Assembly: GCA_036733925.1 (NCBI GenBank)
Contig: DAIMZO010000012.1
Span: 1 to 54,970, forward strand
DNA: 54,970 nt
Source of the DNA: UBA2897 sp036733925
GTDB lineage: Bacteria > Bacillota > Negativicutes > Selenomonadales > Selenomonadaceae
Reading direction: 5' to 3'
In this document: one piece after another, positions 33,636-43,161 of the stretch
Layout of the letters: each line of letters begins with the position of its first letter
How positions within the stretch are numbered: position 1 is the first letter of the stretch
Translations under genes and position numbers: made by a program
The notes under the pieces: model-generated
Seen by the model: the letters and a program-made list of their open reading frames with translations, nothing else
The model's database searches: none
What the model was told of the DNA's origin: nothing

Positions 33636-34346
33636 ATGCTGAAATATGAGGCCATCGCGCAGGAGCTGCGCGAGAAGATACACAGCGGGGAGTACCGCTC
33701 CGGCGAGCAGCTGCCGCTCGAGAAGGAGATGTGCGACCACTACGGTGTGAGCCGCATCACGATCCGGCGCGCAGTCGATGAGCTCGTGAAGAACGGGCTC
33801 GTGATCAAGCGGCGCGGGGCCGGGACCTTCGTGAAGTCGCTGAAGAAAAGCGACGTCAAGGAGCTCAGCGAGGCCGGGCAGTTCCAAGGCTTTGCGGCGA
33901 CCTACGCGGACAAGAAGGTCACGACGAAGGTCCTGCGCTTCGACATCGTCCATCCGGATAAGATGACGGCCGGCAAGCTCCGGCTGACGGAGGACGATTT
34001 CGTCTACGATATCGTGCGCGTGCGTTCCGTCGACGATGAGCCCATCGTCATCGAGTACACGAAGATGCCAATCGAGCTGATCCCGCGCATCAAGACGTCC
34101 GTACTCGAGCATTCCATCTATCAGTATATCGAAAAAGATCTCGGGCTCAAGATCCAGTCCGCGCACCGCACGGTGCGCGCCATCATGCCGACCGAGCGCG
34201 AGAAGCAGGAGCTCCGCATCGAGGGCGAACTGCCGCTGCTCGAGGTCACGCAGACCGCGTTCCTCGACGACGGGCGGCCGTTCGAGTACTCCATCTCGCG
34301 GCACCGCGGCGACAAGAGCGACTTCCGCTCGGTCAGCATCCGCTGA
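33636..34346 (+). CDS. GntR/HutC-family regulator with UTRA domain (copy 2)
   Basis: A 236-residue paralogue of the regulator at 29636. The winged helix includes EQLPLEKEMCDHYGVSRITI and IKRRGAGTFVKSL; the UTRA domain includes EHSIYQYIEKDLGLKIQSAH and ends in SISRHRGDKSDFRSVSIR. The start ATG has AGAGG about 10 bases upstream. It is monocistronic, just after the assembly gap. The two copies are very alike in the effector domain, so they probably sense related ligands. It may control the 30450-33288 genes, or both halves of the locus. Confidence 0.9.
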   Translation: MLKYEAIAQELREKIHSGEYRSGEQLPLEKEMCDHYGVSRITIRRAVDELVKNGLVIKRRGAGTFVKSLKKSDVKELSEAGQFQGFAATYADKKVTTKVLRFDIVHPDKMTAGKLRLTEDDFVYDIVRVRSVDDEPIVIEYTKMPIELIPRIKTSVLEHSIYQYIEKDLGLKIQSAHRTVRAIMPTEREKQELRIEGELPLLEVTQTAFLDDGRPFEYSISRHRGDKSDFRSVSIR

Positions 34347-34410
34347 TTTCTGAAAAAAATAGGTTGAAGACAGGCGTGTAACCGATGGCATAGCAAAGGT
34401 TACGCGCCTG

Positions 34411-34419
34411 TGCTACAAT
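34411..34419 (+). promoter_or_regulatory. Extended -10 promoter of uvrA
   Basis: TGC-TACAAT (TG at 34411-34412, -10 at 34414-34419) forms an extended -10 element about 46 bases before the uvrA start. No LexA-type box was recognised nearby. Confidence 0.55.
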
Positions 34420-34465
34420 ATAGGAAATCATCGGAAATCAGATTTTCAGCATAAAGAGGCAGACT

Positions 34466-37305
<2,840 letters not shown>

Positions 37306-37309
<4 letters not shown>

Positions 37310-37334
37310 CGCGTACCCGCTATGCCGATATAAT
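37306..37334 (+). promoter_or_regulatory. Promoter of the ACT-DUF711 pair
   Basis: -35 TTGACG (37306-37311), overlapping the uvrA stop codon, and a perfect -10 TATAAT (37329-37334) are spaced by 17 bases. Confidence 0.85.
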
Positions 37335-37396
37335 GGAGACAGGTGTTTTTCACCAGTTGTAAGCATGTAACAGGTAAAGAGTGAGGAGAAGGAAGC

Positions 37397-37669
37397 ATGA
37401 AAGTTGTCGTAACGACAGTAGGCAAGGACCGCGTGGGGATTATCGCGAAGGAAAGCCAGATTCTCGCGGAGAACGGCGTCAACATCCTGAACATCAACCA
37501 GAACATCACGGGCGGTTTCTTCAATATGGTCATGATTGCAGAGATGCCGGACAACGGCGGCATCACGCTCGCGGATCTGCAGGAGAAGCTCAAGGAACTC
37601 GGCAAGGAGATGGGGCTCGAGATCAAAGCCCAGCACCAGGATATCTTCAACATCATGCATGATGTGTGA
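37397..37669 (+). CDS. ACT-domain protein (UPF0237)
   Basis: A 90-residue protein consisting of a single ACT fold: KVVVTTVGKDRVGIIAKESQ as the first strand and helix, and VNILNINQNITGGFFNMVM as the second. ACT domains bind amino acids and regulate partner proteins. No enzyme domain is attached. The following DUF711 gene starts 44 bases later; this pair is conserved across Firmicutes, which suggests that the ACT protein regulates its partner. The ligand is unknown. Confidence 0.9.
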   Translation: MKVVVTTVGKDRVGIIAKESQILAENGVNILNINQNITGGFFNMVMIAEMPDNGGITLADLQEKLKELGKEMGLEIKAQHQDIFNIMHDV

Positions 37670-37713
37670 TCTGGCGGAGAGACGGCTGCGTATTTTACTG
37701 GGAGGAAAGTTCC

Positions 37714-39075
37714 TTGATAACGATAGATGATATTTTTGAAACCAATCAGATGATTACGGAGAACAAGCTCGACGTCCGCACCATCACGATGGGCATTTCG
37801 CTGCGTGACTGCGCGAACCCGAACATCGACAAGTTCTGCCAGAACATCTACGACAAGATCACGAAATCCGCGGAGGATCTCGTCAAGACCGGCGAGGCCA
37901 TCGAGGCGGAATACGGCATCCCCATCATCCACAAGCGCATCTCCGTGACGCCGATTGCGATTGCGGCAGACGCTTGCAAGACGGACTCCTATGTGCCGAT
38001 TGCCGAGACGCTCGACAAAGCGGGCAAAGAGGTCGGCGTCAACTTCATCGGCGGCTTCTCGGCTCTCGTGGAGAAGGGCATGACGCGCGGCGACGAGACG
38101 CTGATCCGCTCCATTCCGCAGGCGATGGCCGCGACGGATATCGTCTGCTCGTCGGTCAACGTCGGCTCGACGAAGGCCGGCATCAACATGGACTGCGTGC
38201 GCCAGATGGGCGAGGTCGTCAAGCGCACGGCAGAGCTCACGCGCGATCAGGAGGCCATCGGCTGTGCGAAGATCGTGACGTTCTGCAATGCGCCGGGCGA
38301 CAACCCGTTCATGGCCGGTGCGTTCCACGGCGTCGCGGAGGGTGACCGCGTCATCAACGTCGGTGTCAGCGGCCCGGGCGTCGTCAAGCACGCGCTCGAG
38401 GGGCTCAAGGGCGCGGATTTCACCGAGGTCGCGGAGACCATCAAGCGCACGGCGTTCAAGATTACGCGCGTCGGTCAGCTCGTCGCGCGTGAGGCATCGA
38501 AGCGCCTCGGCGTGCCGTTCGGCATCATCGACCTGTCGCTCGCGCCGACGCCGGCGGTCGGCGACTCGGTCGCGCGCATCCTCGAGGAAATGGGTCTCGA
38601 GGCCTGCGGCGTGCCGGGCACGACGGCAGCGCTCGCGATGCTCAACGATGCGGTCAAGAAGGGCGGTCTCATGGCGTCTTCGCATGTCGGCGGCCTCTCG
38701 GGCGCATTCATCCCGGTATCCGAGGATGAGGGCATGATCAATGCCGTGAACCAGGGCAGCCTCTGCATCGAGAAGCTCGAGGCCATGACCTGCGTCTGCT
38801 CGGTCGGCCTCGATATGATCGCCATCGAAGGCGATACGTCGGCGGCGACCATCTCCGGCATCATGGCGGACGAGGCGGCCATCGGCATGATCAACAACAA
38901 GACGACGGCGGTCCGCGTGATTCCGGTCCCGGGCAAGCATGTCGGCGACTCCGTGCAGTTCGGCGGCCTGCTCGGCTACTGTCCGATCGTGCCGATCCAC
39001 AACCAGTACAGCTCCGAGGCGTTCATCGCGCGCGGCGGCCGCATCCCGGCCCCGGTCCGCAGCCTCACGAACTGA
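37714..39075 (+). CDS. DUF711 / UPF0210 (PFL-family) protein
   Basis: A 453-residue member of the UPF0210/DUF711 family, of unknown function. Glycine-rich, cofactor-like regions are visible: NFIGGFSALVEKGMTRGDE, VGVSGPGVVKHALEGL, VGGLSGAFIPVSEDEGM and VQFGGLLGYCPI. The start is TTG at 37714, with GGGAGG 8 bases upstream; frame-open sequence before it lacks a good start. It is distantly said to resemble glycyl-radical enzyme folds, but I see no C-terminal glycyl-radical motif. Co-transcription with the ACT gene is likely. Confidence 0.88.
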   Translation: MITIDDIFETNQMITENKLDVRTITMGISLRDCANPNIDKFCQNIYDKITKSAEDLVKTGEAIEAEYGIPIIHKRISVTPIAIAADACKTDSYVPIAETLDKAGKEVGVNFIGGFSALVEKGMTRGDETLIRSIPQAMAATDIVCSSVNVGSTKAGINMDCVRQMGEVVKRTAELTRDQEAIGCAKIVTFCNAPGDNPFMAGAFHGVAEGDRVINVGVSGPGVVKHALEGLKGADFTEVAETIKRTAFKITRVGQLVAREASKRLGVPFGIIDLSLAPTPAVGDSVARILEEMGLEACGVPGTTAALAMLNDAVKKGGLMASSHVGGLSGAFIPVSEDEGMINAVNQGSLCIEKLEAMTCVCSVGLDMIAIEGDTSAATISGIMADEAAIGMINNKTTAVRVIPVPGKHVGDSVQFGGLLGYCPIVPIHNQYSSEAFIARGGRIPAPVRSLTN

Positions 39076-39104
39076 TGGCTGAACATCTGTCAGCTTGAAA
39101 TACT

Positions 39105-39131
39105 GCCTTCCCCGCAGGGGAAGGCATGTTT
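39105..39131 (+). terminator. Terminator from a TTCCCC palindrome
   Basis: GCCTTCCCC (39105-39113) pairs with GGGGAAGGC (39117-39125) and is followed by ATGTTTTCT. It is the same palindrome as in the repeat at 11158-11311 and at 14727-14749, here used as the likely end of the DUF711 transcript. Confidence 0.65.
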
Positions 39132-39138
39132 TCTACTC

Positions 39139-39168
39139 TTGCATAAATATGTAGAAAAGGTGTATAAT
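39139..39168 (+). promoter_or_regulatory. Promoter-like elements at the start of nth
   Basis: -35 TTGCAT (39139-39144) and a perfect -10 TATAAT (39163-39168) are spaced by 18 bases. The -10 ends only 2 bases before the nth ATG, so transcription from here would begin about 4 bases inside the assigned gene. Confidence 0.55.
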
Positions 39169-39170
39169 TT

Positions 39171-39803
39171 ATGCGTGTAACGAAGAAAATCCGGGAGGAG
39201 CAGATTGCCATCCTCGAGAAGGTCTACGCGGGTGCGAAGCCGGCCCTGCATTTCCGGAGCCCGTTCGAGTGCCTGATCGCCGTGATGCTTTCGGCGCAGT
39301 GCACGGATAAGCGCGTGAACGTCGTGACGGAACGTCTGTTCCAGATCGCGGACACGCCGGAGGAGATGCTGCGCCTCTCGCTCCCGGAGCTCGAGGAGGA
39401 GATCCGCGACTGCGGACTCTATCACAGCAAGGCCAAACATATCCTCGCGGCCTGCGAGATCCTGCTGCGCGACTTCGGCGGCGAGGTGCCCGACGATTTC
39501 GAGGCACTGCAGAAGTTGCCGGGCGTCGGGCGCAAGACCGCGAACGTCGTCGAGAGCGTCGCGTTCCACCACCCGGCCATCGCTGTCGACACGCATGTGT
39601 TCCGCGTCTCGAACCGGCTGCAGCTCGCGCCGGGCACGACGCCGCTCGCGGTCGAGAAAGGCCTGCAGAAAGCCATCCCGAAGGAGAAATGGTCGGAGGC
39701 GCATCACTGGCTGATCTGGCACGGGCGGAAGCTCTGCAAGGCGCGCAAACCGCTCTGTGCGGAGTGCCCGCTCGCGATGGTCTGCCCGAGCGCCGAAGCC
39801 TGA
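39171..39803 (+). CDS. nth: Endonuclease III
   Basis: A 210-residue DNA glycosylase/AP lyase removing oxidised pyrimidines. The helix-hairpin-helix is LPGVGRKTANVV with the catalytic lysine. The catalytic aspartate is in AVDTHVFRVSNRL. The 4Fe-4S cluster has the exact spacing C-X6-C-X2-C-X5-C in CKARKPLCAECPLAMVC. The length fits the family when counted from ATG 39171, but this ATG lacks a ribosome binding site and overlaps promoter elements. A GGGAGGAG lies inside at 39193. The true start is therefore unsure. Confidence 0.95.
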   Translation: MRVTKKIREEQIAILEKVYAGAKPALHFRSPFECLIAVMLSAQCTDKRVNVVTERLFQIADTPEEMLRLSLPELEEEIRDCGLYHSKAKHILAACEILLRDFGGEVPDDFEALQKLPGVGRKTANVVESVAFHHPAIAVDTHVFRVSNRLQLAPGTTPLAVEKGLQKAIPKEKWSEAHHWLIWHGRKLCKARKPLCAECPLAMVCPSAEA

Positions 39804-39848
39804 TGGCAGTGCCGGAGCCGGAGAAATCAGAGAATAGGAAGGATTCCC

Positions 39849-40343
39849 ATGCTTTACCGCAAAGCTGTTTTCCACGATGTGGAAGAAATCTATGATCTGG
39901 TCGCGCATTATGCCGGGACCGGGGAAATGCTCGCGCGTTCGCGCAACACGCTCTACGAGACGCTCCGCGACATGGTCGTCGCGGTGGACGAGGAGGGCCA
40001 TGTGCACGGCGTCGGCGGGCTGCATATCATCTGGGACGGGCTCGCCGAGGTGCGCACGATGGCCGTAGATCCCGCCTGCACGCGGCAGGGCATCGGCGCG
40101 GAGATTGTGAAGCGCCTCGTCGAGGAGGGCCGCACGCTCGGCGTCGAGAAGATCTTCACGCTGACCTACAAGCCGGGCTTCTTTCAGAAGCAGGGCTTCG
40201 TGACGGTCACGAAAGAGGATCTGCCGCATAAAGTCTGGAAGGAATGCCTCGACTGCCCGAAATTCCCGAACTGCGATGAGATTGCGATGGTTCTGCCTTG
40301 GGAGAACTACGAGAAGGATTTGAAAAAGATTTCCATGCGTTGA
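39849..40343 (+). CDS. GNAT N-acetyltransferase, ArgA-like
   Basis: A 164-residue GNAT protein. The acetyl-CoA loop is VDPACTRQGIGAEIVKRLVEE (shown from about residue 75). The C-terminal block YKPGFFQKQGFVTVTKEDLP and the cysteine motif CLDCPKFPNC are characteristic of the short stand-alone N-acetylglutamate synthases found outside enterobacteria, so arginine biosynthesis is the likely role. No other arginine genes are near. It starts 45 bases after nth, with GGAAGG upstream, and may share its transcript. Confidence 0.8.
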   Translation: MLYRKAVFHDVEEIYDLVAHYAGTGEMLARSRNTLYETLRDMVVAVDEEGHVHGVGGLHIIWDGLAEVRTMAVDPACTRQGIGAEIVKRLVEEGRTLGVEKIFTLTYKPGFFQKQGFVTVTKEDLPHKVWKECLDCPKFPNCDEIAMVLPWENYEKDLKKISMR

Positions 40344-40379
40344 GCAGAAACGGCGCGGTGAAAAAGTTACAGAAAACAG

Positions 40380-40408
40380 TTGACAGAAACGGGAATTCCT
40401 GCTATAGT
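40380..40408 (+). promoter_or_regulatory. Promoter of the T-box/aroF/tyrA unit
   Basis: -35 TTGACA (40380-40385) and -10 TATAGT (40403-40408) are spaced by 17 bases. The T-box leader follows directly. Confidence 0.85.
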
Positions 40409-40414
40409 ATTACA

Positions 40415-40684
40415 CAATAAAGTAAAAGGCTGAGAGTGCGAGAAGTAATCTGTGGAAGCTTCAAGAGAGCGGCTGGCTGGTGAGAAGCCGCGGCAGAACC
40501 GGATGAAATACACGCAGGAGCCGTCGGTTGAATATGGAAAACCGTCAGTAGACCGTGCCGGACGCCCCCGTTACCATGGGCTGGGATATGCATGTATCCG
40601 AGAGAGAGGCTTGCCGCAAAGCAAGCAGGGTGGTACCGCGAGAGATTCAGCTCGTCCCTGTATGAGGGGCGGGCTTTTTATTTT
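40415..40684 (+). promoter_or_regulatory. T-box riboswitch, tyrosine type
   Basis: The leader contains the T-box core AGGGTGGTACCGCG (40627-40640), which forms the antiterminator with tRNA. It is followed by a terminator stem AGCTCGTCCCT (40649-40659) and AGGGGCGGGCT (40665-40675) with a TTTTATTTT tail. Upstream, Stem I shows an AGTA on its 5' side (in GAAGTAATC), an AGAGAG segment, GGTGAGAAGCC, and on the 3' side GAAATACAC, in which TAC (Tyr) followed by A is the best specifier candidate. Uncharged tRNA-Tyr would switch on aroF and tyrA, matching the pathway. Confidence 0.88.
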
Positions 40685-40731
40685 GGGTTCTTGCAAGAAG
40701 AGATGCAGAAGAATTTTAGGAGGAATCCAGT

Positions 40732-41745
40732 ATGATTGTCGTAATGAAACCGAATGCCACGAAAGCCGAAATCGACGGGGCCGTCGATAAGATTCACCGC
40801 TCCGGGCTCGATGTCAATATCTCGAAAGGAGCCGAGACGACGATCATCGGCGTCATCGGCGACAAGAAGAAGATCGCGAATCTGGAGATGAACATGATGC
40901 CGGGGGTTGAGAAAACGGTGCGCATTACGGAGAAATACAAGCTTGCGAGCCGGAATTTCCACCCGCAGGATACGGTCATCGATGTGGACGGCGTCAAGAT
41001 CGGCGGCAAGGCGATTGTCGTGATGGCCGGCCCGTGCTCCATCGAGAGCCAGGAGCAGGTCGACGAGGCGGCGGAAAAGGTCAAGGCGGCCGGCGCGACG
41101 TTCCTGCGCGGCGGGGCGTTCAAGCCGCGCACGTCCCCGTATGATTTCCAGGGACTTGCAGAAGAAGGCCTGAAGATCATGCGGAATTCTGCGGACAAGT
41201 TCGGTCTGAAAGTCGTCACGGAAATCGTCGACAAGGACGATATGGATCTGATTGATGCTTATGCGGACGTGTTTCAGGTCGGCGCGCGCAATATGCAGAA
41301 CTTCCAGCTGCTGCGCGCGCTCGGCCGCCAGAAGAAGCCGGTGCTGCTGAAGCGCGGCCTTGCGGCGACCATCAGCGAATGGCTGAACGCGGCCGAGTAC
41401 ATCCTGTCGGAAGGCAACCCGAACGTCGTCCTCTGCGAGCGCGGCATCCGCACCTACGAGACGTTCACGCGCAACACGCTCGACCTCTCGGCGGTCGCGG
41501 CCATCAAGGAACTCTCGCATCTGCCAATCGTCGTCGATCCGAGCCATGGCACGGGCCGCTGGGAGATGGTGCGTCCGATGGCGCGTGCGGCGGTCGCGGC
41601 TGGCTGCGACGGCCTGATCATCGAGGTGCATCCGCATCCGGAACATGCGCTCTCCGACGGCGACCAGAGCCTGACGCCGAAGAATTTCGAGCGCGTGATG
41701 GACGAAGTACGGAAAATCGCCGACGTCATGGGCCGCACGGTCTGA
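40732..41745 (+). CDS. aroF: DAHP synthase, type I-beta with N-terminal regulatory domain
   Basis: A 337-residue enzyme joining phosphoenolpyruvate and erythrose-4-phosphate in the first step of the shikimate pathway. Residues 1-70 form a ferredoxin-like (FL) domain that binds tyrosine or phenylalanine for feedback control in this class. The barrel follows, with VMAGPCSIES, GGAFKPRTSPYDFQG, LLKRGLAATISEWL, and VDPSHGTGRWE. AGGAGG is upstream of the ATG. It lies behind the T-box and 12 bases before tyrA. The symbol follows common usage for this class; aroG is also used. Confidence 0.94.
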   Translation: MIVVMKPNATKAEIDGAVDKIHRSGLDVNISKGAETTIIGVIGDKKKIANLEMNMMPGVEKTVRITEKYKLASRNFHPQDTVIDVDGVKIGGKAIVVMAGPCSIESQEQVDEAAEKVKAAGATFLRGGAFKPRTSPYDFQGLAEEGLKIMRNSADKFGLKVVTEIVDKDDMDLIDAYADVFQVGARNMQNFQLLRALGRQKKPVLLKRGLAATISEWLNAAEYILSEGNPNVVLCERGIRTYETFTRNTLDLSAVAAIKELSHLPIVVDPSHGTGRWEMVRPMARAAVAAGCDGLIIEVHPHPEHALSDGDQSLTPKNFERVMDEVRKIADVMGRTV

Positions 41746-41757
41746 GAGGAGAACACG

Positions 41758-42693
41758 ATGGAGAAGAAAGAGGAAGCAGACTTTGAATGCCCGTGGACGA
41801 AGGAGAACCCGGTGCATCTCGCCATCATCGGTGTCGGCTTGATCGGCGGCTCGCTCGGGCTCTGCCTGAAGGATGCGCTCGGCGAAGCCGTCCATATCAC
41901 GGGGCTCTGCCGCACGCAGCGTTCGATGAATCTTGCGATGCAGCGCGGTGCGGTCGATTTCGCCGCGCCGGATATCAAGGCGGTCGTCCGTGATGCCGAT
42001 ATTGTATTCCTTTCTCCACCAGTGCTGCAGATTGTGCCGATGATTGAGAAGATCCTTCCGTATCTGAAGCCGGGCACGATCCTGACGGACGCGGGCAGCA
42101 CGAAGGGCTATATCTGGGAGCATCTGCAGAAGATCCTGCCAGAGGATATCTACTATATCGCCGGGCACCCGATGACCGGCCGCGAAAAGAGCGGCGTCGA
42201 GGCGGCGACGAAAGACCTGTTCCGGAACAAGGCCTATGTGATCGTCGAGGATACCGGCGCGCCGCGTGAGGCGCACGAGAAGCTACGCGCCTTGCTGCAG
42301 TACACGGACGCGAACTTCCTCTCGCTCGATATCCGCAAGCACGACCGCTGCGCGGCGGTCATCAGCCATGTGCCGCATCTTGCGGCCGCGGCGCTCGTGA
42401 CGCTGCTGAACCGCAGCGGCGATGACCTCGACTCGTGCATCAAGCTGATCGGCGGCGGGTTCAAAGACACGACGCGCATCGCGTCATCAAATGCCGATAT
42501 GTGGGCCGATATCTGTATGACGAACGGCGAGGCCATCGCCAAGAACCTGCAGACCCTGCGCGACATCCTCGGAGAGGTGCAGGCGGCCTGCGAGAACCAT
42601 GACCGGCAGTTCATCTACGACTATTTCACGGCATCCAAAAAGCGCCGCGACAGCATCATGCAGACGGCTGAGCAGCGCTTCGACCCGAACTGA
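41758..42693 (+). CDS. tyrA: Prephenate dehydrogenase
   Basis: A 311-residue NAD-dependent enzyme converting prephenate to 4-hydroxyphenylpyruvate in tyrosine synthesis. The Rossmann motif is IIGVGLIGGSLGLCL (about residues 22-36). AGHPMTGREKSGVEAA is the family signature, and the C-terminal helical domain contains SHVPHLAAAALV with a catalytic-site histidine. No C-terminal ACT domain is present, so feedback control must come from the T-box and from DAHP synthase. The start at 41758 has GAGGAG upstream. Confidence 0.93.
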   Translation: MEKKEEADFECPWTKENPVHLAIIGVGLIGGSLGLCLKDALGEAVHITGLCRTQRSMNLAMQRGAVDFAAPDIKAVVRDADIVFLSPPVLQIVPMIEKILPYLKPGTILTDAGSTKGYIWEHLQKILPEDIYYIAGHPMTGREKSGVEAATKDLFRNKAYVIVEDTGAPREAHEKLRALLQYTDANFLSLDIRKHDRCAAVISHVPHLAAAALVTLLNRSGDDLDSCIKLIGGGFKDTTRIASSNADMWADICMTNGEAIAKNLQTLRDILGEVQAACENHDRQFIYDYFTASKKRRDSIMQTAEQRFDPN

Positions 42694-42711
42694 TCGGGCT
42701 TGTTTTCCGGA

Positions 42712-43131
42712 TCATTCTTCGTATTCGAGTTCATTTTCCTCGCAGAACCATCTCGCGAGGTCGAGGAAATGCTGGTGCAGATAGGCCTCCCAATCGGAGA
42801 GCAGCAGCATTTCCTTTGCGGCATGGCGGAAACGCGATGTGCCGCCGGGCTGACGGAGCGCCTCGAGCAGGCGCTCTTTTTTTGCGCTTTCCTGCTGCGC
42901 TTCGGCGAAGGCCTGCATGGTCTCGCGTTCCTCGCCGTCGTAGAAGTCCGGGATCGGCACGTAGTTCTCGAAATCGTCCTCGATATCGAACACGCGGTCG
43001 AGAACCTGCTGGTCATCTTCGCTGCCGTCTTCATCGACGAAGATGACAGCCCCCTTGCCGATATCGACATAACTCTGCTTGACATCGGACTGCTCGAGGG
43101 CTTTCGCTAAATCACTGAGCTGGATTTTCAT
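42712..43131 (-). CDS. UPF0158-family protein
   Basis: A 139-residue acidic protein resembling the UPF0158 family, with no known function. The N-terminus KIQLSDLAKALEQSD predicts a helix, followed by YVDIGKGAVIFVDEDG, a two-strand segment typical of the family, and a helical C-terminus (DWEAYLHQHFLDLARWFCEE). An AGGTG site precedes the ATG. It is convergent with tyrA and lies 30 bases after the EIIC-EAL gene on the same strand order (upstream gene 45447-43162), so the two may be co-transcribed. Confidence 0.75.
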   Translation of the reverse strand: MKIQLSDLAKALEQSDVKQSYVDIGKGAVIFVDEDGSEDDQQVLDRVFDIEDDFENYVPIPDFYDGEERETMQAFAEAQQESAKKERLLEALRQPGGTSRFRHAAKEMLLLSDWEAYLHQHFLDLARWFCEENELEYEE

Positions 43132-43161
43132 CGGCTACACCTCCATGAAGGGAAGGAAAAT

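Noticed and set aside
33431..33655. Reading frames that cross the run of Ns
   Set aside because: The unknown bases are translated as X, so the frame has no meaning.
37714..39075. DUF711 protein as a glycyl-radical (formate acetyltransferase) enzyme
   Set aside because: The PFL label is historic. No C-terminal glycyl-radical motif or activase gene is visible.
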